A stretch of DNA of 64,000 nt, taken from positions 1-64,000 of the forward strand of contig JAKFCU010000105.1 in NCBI GenBank assembly GCA_036676475.1. The letters are read 5' to 3'. Made by a program: the position numbers and the translations under genes. Source of the stretch: LC029 sp036676475. GTDB lineage: Bacteria; Bacillota; Bacilli; Aneurinibacillales; RAOX-1. The notes beneath the pieces are model-generated. The model had not been told where the DNA came from and searched no databases. It saw nothing but the letters and a program-made list of their open reading frames with translations. Below, piece after piece: positions 7,759 through 17,621 of the stretch (positions are counted from its first letter, which is position 1; every line of letters starts with the position of its first letter).

Positions 7759-9291
7759 TTATGCACGTTTAATAGAAAGATGCTCCACAGCTTTTCCAAT
7801 CCATGATCCCAGATCAGAAGCTGCCCCACTATATTCGTCCATGAATTCTCCCGCCATTCCATGTACATAAACGGCAAGTAAGACCCCGGACAGGATATTT
7901 CCCGTCTGGTTTACGAAGGATCCAATCATGCCCGATAAGACATCACCCGATCCCCCTTTAGCTAAGGAGGAGCTGCCACGCGGACTTACGTAACTTTCAC
8001 CTTGAGGAGTAGCAATGATGGGATAAGTCCCTTTTAAGATAAGATACACTTGATGTTCACGTGCGAATTGAAGGGCGACTTGCGGACGATTGCGCTCTAT
8101 GTCTATTGCACTTACACCAAGCAACCTGGCCATTTCCCCAGGATGAGGGGTAAGGATGACATCTTGTCTGCCCTTGATGATCGATAGGTCCTTAGCCAAG
8201 AGATTCAATGCATCAGCATCTAGTAACAGAGGACCTGACGTGTTCCTGATCACCTCTTGGAGCCATTCTACTCCAGCAGCTTGACCGATTCCTGGGCCTA
8301 CGACTACAAAATCATAGGTTCCCTTCCGCTCGGAAAAGACTTTCCAACTGTTTTTAGAAAAACAGCCCTCAGTTTCTGGCCACAACCAGTACACGGCCTC
8401 CTGTACGTTTCCTGCCACCATGGGTTGTATGGACTTGGGGATAGCCAAGGTTACCATGCCAGATCCGGAACGTATAGCTCCCATCGCCGCTAATCCTGGC
8501 GCTCCTATGTAGGACTCTGAACCTGAAATGATTAGAACATGGCCATAGCTTCCCTTGTGAGAATGTCTCCTTCTTTTCGGGATGTACCGGGAAACTTGCT
8601 CGTCTTGAAGGAGATAGGAAGACAGCTTAAGCTCTTTTCCCACCCATGAAGGAATGGATATATCCCGGATAAGCAGCTCTCCACAGTAGGATGCCCCTGG
8701 AAACAGCCATTGTCCCCATTTGGGATAAGCAAAAGTCACGGTATGATCAGCCCTTATAGCTGTATCTGCAACCTCCCCATTATCCGCATTCACACCGCTT
8801 GGAATATCGATGGATAGGATAGATGCGGTCTTTTGCCTATTGATTACCGTGATGATCTTATCCATAGGTTCGCGTAGCTGGCCCTGTATTCCTGTCCCTA
8901 GCAGTCCATCGATGATTAATTGAGCATGGCCAACATCATGAGAAAATGACTCCCAGCTGCTGTCATCCAGCTTTTTCACAGGATATCGACTCTGAATCAA
9001 TGCACGGTAAGCCAATGAGCAGTCCCGGCTCATTCTTTCTTCTAATCCCGTGAACCAGGTGGTGACCTCGAACCCCTTATTTGCCAGATGTCTTGAAACA
9101 ACAAAAGCATCACCACCATTATTACCATGACCGGCTATTACGACAATTTTAGCGCCCGCATATCTTTCCACCACTTCTCGCACAACGGCTTGCCCCGCAG
9201 CCTCCATTAACACTATGCCTGGAATGCCGATTTCCTCCATGGCGAAGCGGTCCATCTCTCGCATTTCCTGCGCATTCACCAAATACACCAT
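7759..9291 (-). CDS. nnr: Bifunctional NAD(P)H-hydrate repair enzyme, 510 aa
   Basis: Fusion of the NAD(P)HX epimerase (YjeF N-terminal type, about residues 1-215, with AGHGNNGGDAFV near 53) and the ADP-dependent (S)-NAD(P)HX dehydratase (about 225-505, with HKGSYGHVLIISGS and GGSGDVLSGMIG near 448). It repairs hydrated nicotinamide cofactors. AGGAGG lies 5 nt before the ATG. It follows acpS in the same direction with a 140-nt gap and precedes the YdcC-like lipoprotein, the order seen in many Bacilli. Confidence 0.95.
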   Translation of the reverse strand: MVYLVNAQEMREMDRFAMEEIGIPGIVLMEAAGQAVVREVVERYAGAKIVVIAGHGNNGGDAFVVSRHLANKGFEVTTWFTGLEERMSRDCSLAYRALIQSRYPVKKLDDSSWESFSHDVGHAQLIIDGLLGTGIQGQLREPMDKIITVINRQKTASILSIDIPSGVNADNGEVADTAIRADHTVTFAYPKWGQWLFPGASYCGELLIRDISIPSWVGKELKLSSYLLQDEQVSRYIPKRRRHSHKGSYGHVLIISGSESYIGAPGLAAMGAIRSGSGMVTLAIPKSIQPMVAGNVQEAVYWLWPETEGCFSKNSWKVFSERKGTYDFVVVGPGIGQAAGVEWLQEVIRNTSGPLLLDADALNLLAKDLSIIKGRQDVILTPHPGEMARLLGVSAIDIERNRPQVALQFAREHQVYLILKGTYPIIATPQGESYVSPRGSSSLAKGGSGDVLSGMIGSFVNQTGNILSGVLLAVYVHGMAGEFMDEYSGAASDLGSWIGKAVEHLSIKRA

Positions 9292-9431
9292 TCGTCCCTC
9301 CTGATCCCGCGTTATATATCTATGACCATACCTGTCCAGTTATGCAGACTGGTACCCTTTATTTTCATTCCTGCTACGTCTATGAAACTTCTTGCAAGGA
9401 ATAAAATCCCTGTCCTCGGAGAGAGCGTCAT

Positions 9432-9815
9432 CTACACTATTTCCTCGATTATCACTTGAGCAACTGCGTATTTTTTTTCATGGGTGATACTGATATGAAA
9501 TTTCAGTTGCCTATCAGGGTCGGTTGCTTTCATCCATTGATTTGAAAGAATAAGGACCGGTTTCCCTCGTTCATCCCGCTGAATTTCAATATCCTGCCAG
9601 CTTAATTCTTTTCCAATCCCCAACCCTGTAGCTTTGGCGAAGGCCTCTTTTGCCGCGAATCTGCCTGAAACATATTCCACTCCTCTTACCCCACTGGGGA
9701 CCCTCTGAAATTCAGTAGGAGTTAAAATGCGAAGCAGAAACCTTTCACCTAAGCGTTCCATCATTTTCTCTATGCGTTGTTTATCTACAATATCGATTCC
9801 TATTCCTTTGATCAT
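9432..9815 (-). CDS. acpS: Holo-[acyl-carrier-protein] synthase, 127 aa
   Basis: Transfers the phosphopantetheine arm from CoA to acyl carrier protein. The magnesium-binding GIDIVD is at residues 5-10, and the second conserved block RFAAKEAFAKATGLGIG is near residue 52. Length is typical of the trimeric AcpS class. GGAG lies before the ATG with a normal spacing. First gene of the acpS - nnr - ydcC-like group. Confidence 0.96.
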   Translation of the reverse strand: MIKGIGIDIVDKQRIEKMMERLGERFLLRILTPTEFQRVPSGVRGVEYVSGRFAAKEAFAKATGLGIGKELSWQDIEIQRDERGKPVLILSNQWMKATDPDRQLKFHISITHEKKYAVAQVIIEEIV

Positions 9816-10065
9816 AAGTTCAGCTCCAAAACAATAGATGGAATGTTCGAGACTGTCGATTAACTGTTATTGCCAAAGGGCTTGGGAATAGTGGTATTTT
9901 ATTCCCCTATTTTTCATTTTTAGCCTGATGGAGGCCTGTTAAAGGAAAAAATTCTAGCTCTATTTTTCCTCTAATGTTACCCTTCATACTGTCATCCAGG
10001 CTGGCCTAATATAATTAATCTACAGTCTCATGTTCTTCCTTTAACTTATCACAAAAACTCCGTTT
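9816..10065. other. Intergenic region between acpS and the pyk terminator
   Basis: No gene is supported here. Two inverted repeats are visible: GGGAATA/TTATTCCC at about 9889-9912 and GGAAAAA/TTTTTCC at about 9942-9968. The acpS promoter is expected in this stretch but I could not pick one clearly. Confidence 0.4.
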
Positions 10066-10106
10066 AAAAAATAAAGGATGCCCCTCTTCGCACAGGAGGA
10101 ACATCC
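10066..10106 (-). terminator. Rho-independent terminator of the glcK-pfkA-pyk transcript
   Basis: GGATG...CATCC stem with inner CCTCCT/AGAGGG pairing (10076-10106), followed on the minus strand by a T-rich tract. About 30 nt after the pyk stop. Confidence 0.8.
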
Positions 10107-10134
10107 CTATTCTTACATCTTTTTAGAACACTCT

Positions 10135-11880
10135 TTAAAATACTCTTGAAAAACCATGATAAATATGGCCTTGATGTGGATCAATGGTAATTTCATCTCC
10201 ATCCACGAGCAGAGAAGTTGCACCTTCCACACCGATAATAACAGGCTTGTTCAAATTCAATCCCACGATGGCTCCGTGAGAAGTTAACCCGCCTTCTTCA
10301 GTTACCAAAGCAGCAGCCTTCTGAATATACGGAGTATTTTCCTTATCCGTTGCCTTACCCACAAGAATGGTGGATGCGTTTACCTTACCTTCCCATCCCT
10401 GATTACCAATAATCACTACTTTTCCTGTTGTCGGCGTATCGCCAATTCCACGTCCACGTGCAACGACTTTGCCGACCACGTGTACTTTCATCATATTCGT
10501 TGTGCCAGGTTCACGGACGGGAACACCAGCTGTAATGACAATCAAATCTCCGTGTTTAATGATTTTTTGTTTGACCGTGGCCTGGATCGCCTTTTCCATC
10601 ATCTCATCCGTATTATCCGGGCTTTCGAACAGGAAAGGATACACACCCCAAACTAATAACAGTTTATTGACAACATGCTCGTGTGGGGTAGCCGCAATAA
10701 TGGGACAAGAAGGACGATGTTTAGAGACAACATGGGCTGTATATCCGCTTTCTGTTGGAGTAAGGATCGCCGTCGCATTTAAGGAGGCAGCAGTCGAAGA
10801 AACGGCTTGTCCCATAGCATCGGTAATAGTAAGTCTCCCTTGGAAATCCTGACGAATTCTCTCTTGATACATAGGAGAAGACTCTGCACGACAGGCAATT
10901 CGGGCCATGGTTTCTACTGATTCCACAGGGTATTTTCCTGCGGCCGTTTCACCAGAAAGCATGATAGCATCGGTTCCATCAAAGATGGCGTTAGCCACGT
11001 CGCTTGCTTCCGCTCGTGTCGGGCGTGGATTATTTTGCATGGAATCAAGCATCTGGGTGGCCGTAATGACTGGTTTTCCTATACGATTGCAGCTAGCAAT
11101 GAGCCTTTTCTGAACAAGAGGAACTTCTTCCGCAGGAATTTCTACCCCTAAATCTCCCCTGGCAACCATGAGACCGTCTGCCACACCGAGAATGTCCTCT
11201 GAATTTTGAACGCCTTCTTCATTCTCAATTTTGGCTATAATAGAAATATTCGCACCATTTTCTTCTAGCAGCTGACGGATTTGCAAAACATCCGAAGCCT
11301 TGCGGACAAAAGATGCTGCAATGAAATCTACCTTTTTTCGAACGCCAAAAGCGATGTCAGAAATATCCTTCTCGGTAATACTTGGCAAGTTGACCAAAAC
11401 CTTAGGAAGATTAACTCCCTTACGATTTTTAAGCAGTCCGCCATCCATGATGCGACAAGTAACATCTTGGCCTTTGATTTCTTCAACCTTTAATTCAATT
11501 AAACCATCATCGATCAAAATGGTTGTACCCACTTGCACATCTTTTGCCAACTGATCATATGTAATGCTTACCCGTTCCTGGGTTCCTTCGATCTCCTCTG
11601 GAGTAAAGGTAAACAAATCCCCATTTTGCAGATTAACTTGTCCATCTTTCAAAATGCCCGTGCGAATTTCTGGACCTTTTGTATCCAACATAATCGCAAT
11701 ATTTCGCCCTAATTCTTTTGCACACTCTCGTATACGATCAATGCGTACCTCATGTTCTTCATGGGAACCATGGGAAAAATTCAAACGAGCAACATTCATC
11801 CCAGCCAATATTAATTTTTTCAATATTTCAGGTTGTTCACTAGCTGGGCCGATGGTACACACTATCTTTGTTCTTCTCAT
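10135..11880 (-). CDS. pyk: Pyruvate kinase with extra C-terminal domain, 581 aa
   Basis: Converts phosphoenolpyruvate and ADP to pyruvate and ATP. The catalytic barrel shows RRTKIVCTIGP, ARLNFSHG, IAKIENEEG, ARGDLGVEIP and ITATQMLDSM. The C-terminal 110 residues add the PEP-utilising mobile domain seen in Bacillus and Geobacillus enzymes (GGLTSHGAIVGL), which explains the length of 581 rather than about 470. GAGGTG precedes the ATG. It lies 15 nt after pfkA in the same operon, so flux control steps of glycolysis are coexpressed. Confidence 0.97.
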   Translation of the reverse strand: MRRTKIVCTIGPASEQPEILKKLILAGMNVARLNFSHGSHEEHEVRIDRIRECAKELGRNIAIMLDTKGPEIRTGILKDGQVNLQNGDLFTFTPEEIEGTQERVSITYDQLAKDVQVGTTILIDDGLIELKVEEIKGQDVTCRIMDGGLLKNRKGVNLPKVLVNLPSITEKDISDIAFGVRKKVDFIAASFVRKASDVLQIRQLLEENGANISIIAKIENEEGVQNSEDILGVADGLMVARGDLGVEIPAEEVPLVQKRLIASCNRIGKPVITATQMLDSMQNNPRPTRAEASDVANAIFDGTDAIMLSGETAAGKYPVESVETMARIACRAESSPMYQERIRQDFQGRLTITDAMGQAVSSTAASLNATAILTPTESGYTAHVVSKHRPSCPIIAATPHEHVVNKLLLVWGVYPFLFESPDNTDEMMEKAIQATVKQKIIKHGDLIVITAGVPVREPGTTNMMKVHVVGKVVARGRGIGDTPTTGKVVIIGNQGWEGKVNASTILVGKATDKENTPYIQKAAALVTEEGGLTSHGAIVGLNLNKPVIIGVEGATSLLVDGDEITIDPHQGHIYHGFSRVF

Positions 11881-11895
11881 CCCTGCACCTCATTT

Positions 11896-12855
11896 TTATA
11901 TAGATAGACTTCTCGCTAAATGATATAGCGTTAGGTCGATTTGATGTTTATCCTTTGCTGCATCATCGAACGGAGCGTGGATAAGTTTACCATACTTCAA
12001 ACCAACCATCACACCTTTTTCTCCTTCTATGAGCAAATCAACAGCTTTCGCACCCATTTGGCTAGCCATCATTCGATCATGAGCCGAAGGAGATCCTCCC
12101 CGTTGCAGATGTCCCAACACGGTTACGCGCGTCTCTAATCCTGTCCGTTCTTCAATCGTCCGGGCAATGTCAGATCCGCTGCAAACCCCTTCCGCTACAA
12201 CGATAATACTATGTTTCTTACCTCGTTTATTCCCTTGTTCCAACCTCTGAATAACGTCATCTATATCCTTCCCTGCCTCGGGAATAATAATAGACTCCGC
12301 TCCGACGCATAGGCCAGACCATAGTGCAATATCTCCTGCATCCCTTCCCATTACTTCTATAACATAAGTTCTCTCATGGGAAGATGCGGTGTCCCTAATT
12401 TTATCGATTGCATGAATAACCGTATTAACAGCCGTATCAAACCCAATGGTATAATCGGTTCCCGATATGTCATTATCAATCGTACCTGGAATTCCAATGG
12501 TAGGAAAGCCCTTGTCTGTTAATTTTTTTGCCCCCCGAAAGGAACCGTCTCCACCAATAACAACTAACCCCTCAATACCTGCTGATTGTAATTGATCTAA
12601 ACCTTTCCGTTGGCCCTCATCTAAACGAAACTCCTGGCTTCGCGCACTGCGTAGAATCGTACCGCCACGATGGATAATATCCCCCACACTTCCTAAGTCC
12701 ATAGGGATGAACGTTCCTTTCATTAGTCCATCGTAACCGTGCTGAACACCATAGACTTCCAAGCCACTGAAAATTCCTCTCCTAACAACCGCTCGAATGG
12801 CCGGATTCATCCCCGGCGCATCTCCCCCACTCGTTAATACAGCAATCTTCTTCAT
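11896..12855 (-). CDS. pfkA: ATP-dependent 6-phosphofructokinase, 319 aa
   Basis: Group A phosphofructokinase: MKKIAVLTSGGDAPGMN at the N-terminus, GGDGSFRGA for ATP binding, and PGTIDNDISGTD with the catalytic aspartate. Length 319 is exactly that of Bacillus PfkA. A longer frame reaches 12909, but GGAGGAG lies 6 nt before the ATG at 12855, which is the conserved start. The start is 2 nt from the stop of the upstream glucokinase, so the ribosome binding site lies within its last codons, indicating translational coupling. Confidence 0.97.
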   Translation of the reverse strand: MKKIAVLTSGGDAPGMNPAIRAVVRRGIFSGLEVYGVQHGYDGLMKGTFIPMDLGSVGDIIHRGGTILRSARSQEFRLDEGQRKGLDQLQSAGIEGLVVIGGDGSFRGAKKLTDKGFPTIGIPGTIDNDISGTDYTIGFDTAVNTVIHAIDKIRDTASSHERTYVIEVMGRDAGDIALWSGLCVGAESIIIPEAGKDIDDVIQRLEQGNKRGKKHSIIVVAEGVCSGSDIARTIEERTGLETRVTVLGHLQRGGSPSAHDRMMASQMGAKAVDLLIEGEKGVMVGLKYGKLIHAPFDDAAKDKHQIDLTLYHLARSLSI

Positions 12856-12856
12856 T

Positions 12857-13831
12857 CTAAACTCCTCCGTTTTTTGCCAAACCCCTATGTACCAGCCACG
12901 CCGCACCAAGCCAACCTGCGGAATTGCCTAACTGGGCAGGAACAATTTTTGCAATTTCACTTACCTTTTTTAAAGCAAATTTACGAAAATTAGTCCGGAT
13001 AGGATCTAGAAAGAATTCTCCAGCCTTGGAAACGCCACCGCCGATGACAATGATCTCTGGATTTAATACATTAGAAATTTGTGCTAAGGTTAGACCAAGA
13101 TAATATCCGACATGTTGAACAATCTCTATGCATACCGAATCGTCGGCCTTCGCTCCATCTAATACATCTTGAGCGGTAAGATTCCCTTTATCATCCATCC
13201 TCGTTTTTAACACTGTCGGTTTTCCTTGCCTTATCGCTTCTTTGCCATAGTAAAGCATGGCCGTAGCGGAAGTTTCCGTTTCCAAACAACCCGTATTGCC
13301 ACAATTACACAAGCGTCCATCGGGGCGAATCGTATAATGGCCAACCTCTCCAGCTAAGCCGATTGAACCATGATAAATATCCCCGTTTAAAATTAGACCT
13401 CCGCCAATTCCTGTTCCAACCGTGATGCAAATCAAGTGGCTAGCACCCCTTCCAGCGCCTTGCCACATCTCTCCTATTGCTGCTGTATTGGCATCGTTAT
13501 CTACAAAACATGGGAGATTGAATAGTGCCTCTAATTCCCTCTTTAACGGCACCTCTTTCCATCCTAAATTGATAATTTCATAGACAAATCCGCTTTTCAC
13601 ATTTAAAAATGCGGGCACTCCCACTCCTACCCCAGCTATGTTCTCCATCTTCAATTGCCTTTGAGAGAGCAGATCTTGAAGCATTTGTTGAAAGGTATCC
13701 AGAACAAGAAAATAGGGCCCTTTAGGAGTCGGCCTCTCCATTTCCTGCATTACGTGACCATCAGTTGTACAAATCCCCATTTTTATCGTTGTACCACCCA
13801 GATCAATGCCCACATAATAATGCTTATTCAT
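12857..13831 (-). CDS. glcK: ROK-family glucokinase, 324 aa
   Basis: ROK kinase that phosphorylates glucose with ATP. Visible motifs are the phosphate loop GIDLGGTTIKMGI, the sugar-binding EVGHYTI, and the ROK zinc site CNCGNTGCLE. Alternative ATG at 13846 contains the ribosome binding site (gaggag) of the ATG at 13831, so 13831 is chosen. It is directly followed by pfkA and pyk, forming a three-gene glycolytic unit; this context supports glucose rather than another sugar as substrate. Confidence 0.9.
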   Translation of the reverse strand: MNKHYYVGIDLGGTTIKMGICTTDGHVMQEMERPTPKGPYFLVLDTFQQMLQDLLSQRQLKMENIAGVGVGVPAFLNVKSGFVYEIINLGWKEVPLKRELEALFNLPCFVDNDANTAAIGEMWQGAGRGASHLICITVGTGIGGGLILNGDIYHGSIGLAGEVGHYTIRPDGRLCNCGNTGCLETETSATAMLYYGKEAIRQGKPTVLKTRMDDKGNLTAQDVLDGAKADDSVCIEIVQHVGYYLGLTLAQISNVLNPEIIVIGGGVSKAGEFFLDPIRTNFRKFALKKVSEIAKIVPAQLGNSAGWLGAAWLVHRGLAKNGGV

Positions 13832-13933
13832 AAAACGACTCCTCATAGGACGTTTTACGTCCCTACGTTACGATTTGCGTCCAATAAACATATTTTAACT
13901 GATTATCACCCCCGTGACAACCAAACTTTTCCA

Positions 13934-14872
13934 CTATTCTGCCACTCTACGTGCTGACATATAAGTGTTCTTCCAATAGCCAGAGCGCAGCGAACTAATA
14001 GTTACACCTGGTTTTCCATAAGTGTGGATAAACTTACCATTGCCAATATAAATGCCACAGTGCCCAACAATACGATTCGTATTGAACCGGCCTGGAACAT
14101 AGAAAAAAACGAGATCGCCAGGCTGTAAATTGGTATAGCTCACACGATAGCCCTTGATTGCTTGGGCTCGAGCTGTCCTTGGGAGTTTGACACCAAATTT
14201 ACCGAATACATATTGCGTAAAAGAAGAGCAATCAAAACGCTTGGATCTTGGATAAGGAGAAGCACCAAATTTATAAGGGACACCCTTAAAGCGATTCGCA
14301 TATTGAAGTAAATCGCTTTCATTAATACTCTTTAAGGCAAGAAGATGTGCTCCCCCATCTTCTGTCTGAACGGATGTCCCCGTTCGGTTCTCTCTTTCAT
14401 CAACGAGAGGCTTAATCCAAGCCGTTTTACTTGTTTGATCCCAAGTTATGTCTGTATTCCATAAGGTTTCAAGCGAGTTTAGGCTCATATAGGGTTCTTG
14501 ACCAATCCGTTTAGGTGCAATGGGGAGCTGAATCGTACGCTCCTCCGAAATAGCCTGCTGACGATTCATCCGCACTTGATATAAGATATCCTTATATCCG
14601 ACACTAAACGTCCCTTCCTGAGAATCCCACTCATGGTTAAAATCCAGGGATTCAACAGCCTGCTTTAGGGGAATCCATACATTTCCGCTTGCATCAAATT
14701 GATACGGTACCTGGTTAAATGTTGTTTGATCTCCTACCTTCAAAATGGCTGTAGCAGGAACTTGATTCTGAATTTTAGGTCCTTGGTGCTGAATATTCGG
14801 CGTACAGGCAGAAGCCAGAAAAACAAAACAAAACAACAGAGAAGTTATTTTTAAGGACAATGAACGAGTCAA
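13934..14872 (-). CDS. NlpC/P60 lipoprotein peptidoglycan endopeptidase
   Basis: Lipoprotein signal (FCFVFLASAC), then two short copper-amine-oxidase-N-like beta modules (VWIPLKQAVESLDF; YMSLNSLETLW) and a C-terminal NlpC/P60 cysteine peptidase with catalytic Cys in RFDCSSFTQYVFG, His in VGHCGIYIGNG and a third polar residue in KFIHTYGKPG. It probably cleaves peptide stems in the cell wall. The frame can start with GTG at 14899, but GAGGTG lies 6 nt before a TTG at 14870-14872, which gives a better signal peptide. It lies between cggR and glcK on the same strand. Confidence 0.88.
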   Translation of the reverse strand: MTRSLSLKITSLLFCFVFLASACTPNIQHQGPKIQNQVPATAILKVGDQTTFNQVPYQFDASGNVWIPLKQAVESLDFNHEWDSQEGTFSVGYKDILYQVRMNRQQAISEERTIQLPIAPKRIGQEPYMSLNSLETLWNTDITWDQTSKTAWIKPLVDERENRTGTSVQTEDGGAHLLALKSINESDLLQYANRFKGVPYKFGASPYPRSKRFDCSSFTQYVFGKFGVKLPRTARAQAIKGYRVSYTNLQPGDLVFFYVPGRFNTNRIVGHCGIYIGNGKFIHTYGKPGVTISSLRSGYWKNTYMSARRVAE

Positions 14873-14970
14873 TCTTCTCACCTCTTCAATAAATTTCACT
14901 TCCTATATCTTGAAGAAAACTGACAGGAAGTATGCACTATCTATTGAAGAGGAAAGATGTAAATGATTCC

Positions 14971-15996
14971 TTATTTATTCAGATTGATCACACCATCTGC
15001 TGCTGTTTCATCGATGATCAAAACATCCACCAAACCAACTTTTGCAATCGCATAAATGGCCTCGGCCTTATAAGCCCCGCCAGCCAACCCAATGACTTGT
15101 CTAGCATTCTTAACGTCTTCTAATTGGAGACCCATTGTTTCCATATGATAGACCATATTACCGGTTTGATCAAAATAATAACCAAAAGCTTCTCCGACGG
15201 CTTGTCCCTGCTCTAAAATTTTCAGAACATCTTGCGGAGCATTCCGGCGTATAGCCATCTCAACGGCTCTGCCGATCCCATGAACAACCACTTGTGCGGA
15301 GCGAATTAATGAAAGCAACTCACTAATATACGGATCATTTTTCAAGGATTGAAAAGCCGATGATTCTAAGAAATCGGAAACATGGAGCATCCGATACTGG
15401 GCACCCACCTTTTTGGCACAATTGGCTACAATTTGGTTCGCTTGATGCTCCACATTTTCCCCCAGGCCTCCACGGGCAGGCACAAAAAGGACATTGGGAA
15501 ATTGTTTGGATGAACTCATCATTTCAGCCATCATCGAGATCGTCGATCCACCTGTTACCGCGACAATGTCATCCTCTTGGAGAATAGATAGTAAGAAATG
15601 AGCGGCTGTACGTCCAAGTTCCTTTTTACTCAAATCAAACTCATCCGATTTACCTGGGATAACAATGACTCTTTTCACTTGAAGAATTTTTTGAACGTCT
15701 GATTCCAAATCAGATAACCCATAAACATCCTTTATGACATCCTCTAATGTTTCTAGAATTTGCAGGCCCGTATCAGTCAAGAACATTCCGATACTTTCCA
15801 CATGTACTAAGCCCTGCTCTTTTAAAAAGTCTACCTCTCCCCTTAAAATCCGTTCCGTCGTATTCAAGGATAACGCCAAGCTTCTCCTGCCTATAGGCTG
15901 CTGAAGATAGATATTCCGAAGAATCGATAAGCGTTTTTTCATGACCTCGAAGAGATCGGGAATCAATTTTAACTGAAGAGAAAGAAATTCACGCAT
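14971..15996 (-). CDS. cggR: CggR, central glycolytic genes repressor (SorC/DeoR type), 341 aa
   Basis: N-terminal winged helix (RNIYLQQPIGRRSLALSLN), then the sugar-phosphate-binding SorC domain (DDIVAVTGGSTISMMAEMM; ADGVINLNK at the end). Length matches Bacillus CggR (340 aa). CggR binds fructose-1,6-bisphosphate and normally represses its own operon, which begins cggR-gapA-pgk. Here it is followed by an NlpC/P60 lipoprotein and the glcK-pfkA-pyk group instead of gapA. GAGGAG precedes the ATG by 9 nt. Confidence 0.93.
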   Translation of the reverse strand: MREFLSLQLKLIPDLFEVMKKRLSILRNIYLQQPIGRRSLALSLNTTERILRGEVDFLKEQGLVHVESIGMFLTDTGLQILETLEDVIKDVYGLSDLESDVQKILQVKRVIVIPGKSDEFDLSKKELGRTAAHFLLSILQEDDIVAVTGGSTISMMAEMMSSSKQFPNVLFVPARGGLGENVEHQANQIVANCAKKVGAQYRMLHVSDFLESSAFQSLKNDPYISELLSLIRSAQVVVHGIGRAVEMAIRRNAPQDVLKILEQGQAVGEAFGYYFDQTGNMVYHMETMGLQLEDVKNARQVIGLAGGAYKAEAIYAIAKVGLVDVLIIDETAADGVINLNK

Positions 15997-16084
15997 GTGA
16001 TCATTCTCCTCGCTGTAATTCCAAATTTTACTTAATTATAAAATCTCGGGACAATAAACACAACCAAGGACAAAGGTTGTCCCT

Positions 16085-16771
16085 TTATTGGGCTTCTAAT
16101 AGCTCGGACACCGTCACAAATCGATATCCTTCTTTCTTTAAATCATGCAGGAGAGTCACCAACGCCTTAACCGATTCCGCCTGATTTACCCCTCCATCAT
16201 GAAAAAGAACGATATCGCCCGCACCAACCTTATCCTTGATACTGCCTGTAATAACCTCTGCTGTCCGGTTTTTTTTCCAATCCTTCGAATCCACCGACCA
16301 ATGAACTAGTTCATATCCCGCTTCATAGGTAGCCTTCAGCACAGATGGTGTAACCACTCCGCCGGGAGGCCGATAACAAATCGGTCTAACCCCAGTAGCA
16401 CTCACAATAACCTTTTCCGCCCGTTTGATTTGCTGGTATATCTCCGCTCTCTTCAGCTTCTTGATATCTGGGTGAGCATATCCATGGTTTCCAATTTCAT
16501 GCCCCGCCTTATTCATCCAGGATAAAATCTGTGGTGCTTTTTCTGCTTGATTTCCAAGAACAAAAAAAGTGGCTTTTACCCCTTCTTCATGCAGCGTTTC
16601 CAATAACAGAGGAGTGTATTTAGGATCAGGACCATCATCAAAGGTAATGGCCACCACCTTCATCTCCGTGTCAATTTTGAAAATGGGAGTGGCTTGGCTT
16701 GTAGTAGCGTAAACGCTAGGATTTCCTAAGAAAATAACGAGCATCAAAATTAAAAACCATCTTATATACAT
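16085..16771 (-). CDS. Secreted polysaccharide deacetylase (NodB fold), 228 aa
   Basis: Signal peptide or N-terminal anchor (WFLILMLVIFLG), then a NodB domain with metal-binding motif TFDDGPDPKYT, HGYAHP with two histidines, and RPPGG for catalysis; the late motif HDGGVNQAES is present. Probably an N-acetylglucosamine or muramic acid deacetylase acting outside the membrane, similar to PdaA/PdaB-type enzymes of spore formers. Frame extends to 16819 but GGAGG lies 7 nt before the ATG at 16771. Confidence 0.9.
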   Translation of the reverse strand: MYIRWFLILMLVIFLGNPSVYATTSQATPIFKIDTEMKVVAITFDDGPDPKYTPLLLETLHEEGVKATFFVLGNQAEKAPQILSWMNKAGHEIGNHGYAHPDIKKLKRAEIYQQIKRAEKVIVSATGVRPICYRPPGGVVTPSVLKATYEAGYELVHWSVDSKDWKKNRTAEVITGSIKDKVGAGDIVLFHDGGVNQAESVKALVTLLHDLKKEGYRFVTVSELLEAQ

Positions 16772-16961
16772 CATACATCCTCCCGTGTAGATAAAATTTG
16801 CTATTTTAGTATGCACCAAGAAAGGATGAGATAGCCTGGCTATAATGAGTGGATTGCATCATGAAGAGGGCATTGAAAAAATAAATGAGGCTTCATTTCA
16901 AATTTTTTAACCGGTTGTTTTGTAAGAGGTTATCGGATGAAACGGGGATGAATCGGGTAAT

Positions 16962-16999
16962 GACTGTGATGAAACCTAATCGAGGGACTCATCACAGTC
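16962..16999. other. 11-bp perfect inverted repeat
   Basis: GACTGTGATGA pairs with TCATCACAGTC around a 16-nt loop, in the gap between the HTH gene (stop at 17018) and the deacetylase. No T-run follows, so either an operator-like site or a degenerate terminator. Confidence 0.6.
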
Positions 17000-17017
17000 A
17001 AAATCATATTTAAGGTA

Positions 17018-17449
17018 CTAAGCCGTTGTCGTCAGGATTAAATTACGCTTGGATTTTCCCCCAAGCTTTAAATGATCCCAAATCTTTTGTTCCTTTGCAA
17101 TTAACTCTACTAGATCTCCTTTATCATCGTAGACATAAATGACATCATCACTGTCAAATTCCGTATCGCAAGAAAGACAGTACCAATGCTTCTCACTCAT
17201 AATGTAATTGACCTGTTGGCTTTCCTGGCAAACGGGACATTCACGCTCTTCCGCCTTTTGTTTTCGGGAATAACCCGTTTTTTCACTTTTCTTTTTAGGC
17301 AAGCTTAAATTAAACTTAGATAACCAAGCCCGGACCGTTTGTGGAGTAACATTCCACTTTTCTGAAATCCAATCTATGGTTTTTCCTGCATTTAAGAAGC
17401 TTGTTAAGGTATCACGATCTGGTGAATGATGGGTTCCTTTCATTGACAT
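17018..17449 (-). CDS. Small HTH and zinc-ribbon protein, 143 aa
   Basis: N-terminal helix-turn-helix (SEKWNVTPQTVRAWLSKF) and a central zinc ribbon with two CxxC pairs (CPVC and CLSC), then an acidic segment (YDDKGDLVELIAKEQ). Looks like a DNA-binding regulator or a resolvase/transposase-like HTH; no specific family recognised. AGAGGAG lies 7 nt before the ATG at 17449, preferred over the upstream start at 17482. Stands alone between two minus-strand genes. Confidence 0.75.
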   Translation of the reverse strand: MSMKGTHHSPDRDTLTSFLNAGKTIDWISEKWNVTPQTVRAWLSKFNLSLPKKKSEKTGYSRKQKAEERECPVCQESQQVNYIMSEKHWYCLSCDTEFDSDDVIYVYDDKGDLVELIAKEQKIWDHLKLGGKSKRNLILTTTA

Positions 17450-17621
17450 AGCAATTTCTCCTCTTAATATTTGTTTATTCATCTATATGAAAATACCCCT
17501 AATGTTCTCTTATCTATTTAATTTAAACTATTACTTTTAAGAATTAATACGAATTATCACCCCAAAAAGTTTCGTTTTTTTCTTACCACTTGTCAATTTT
17601 TTTCATCAGACAGATATGCCG

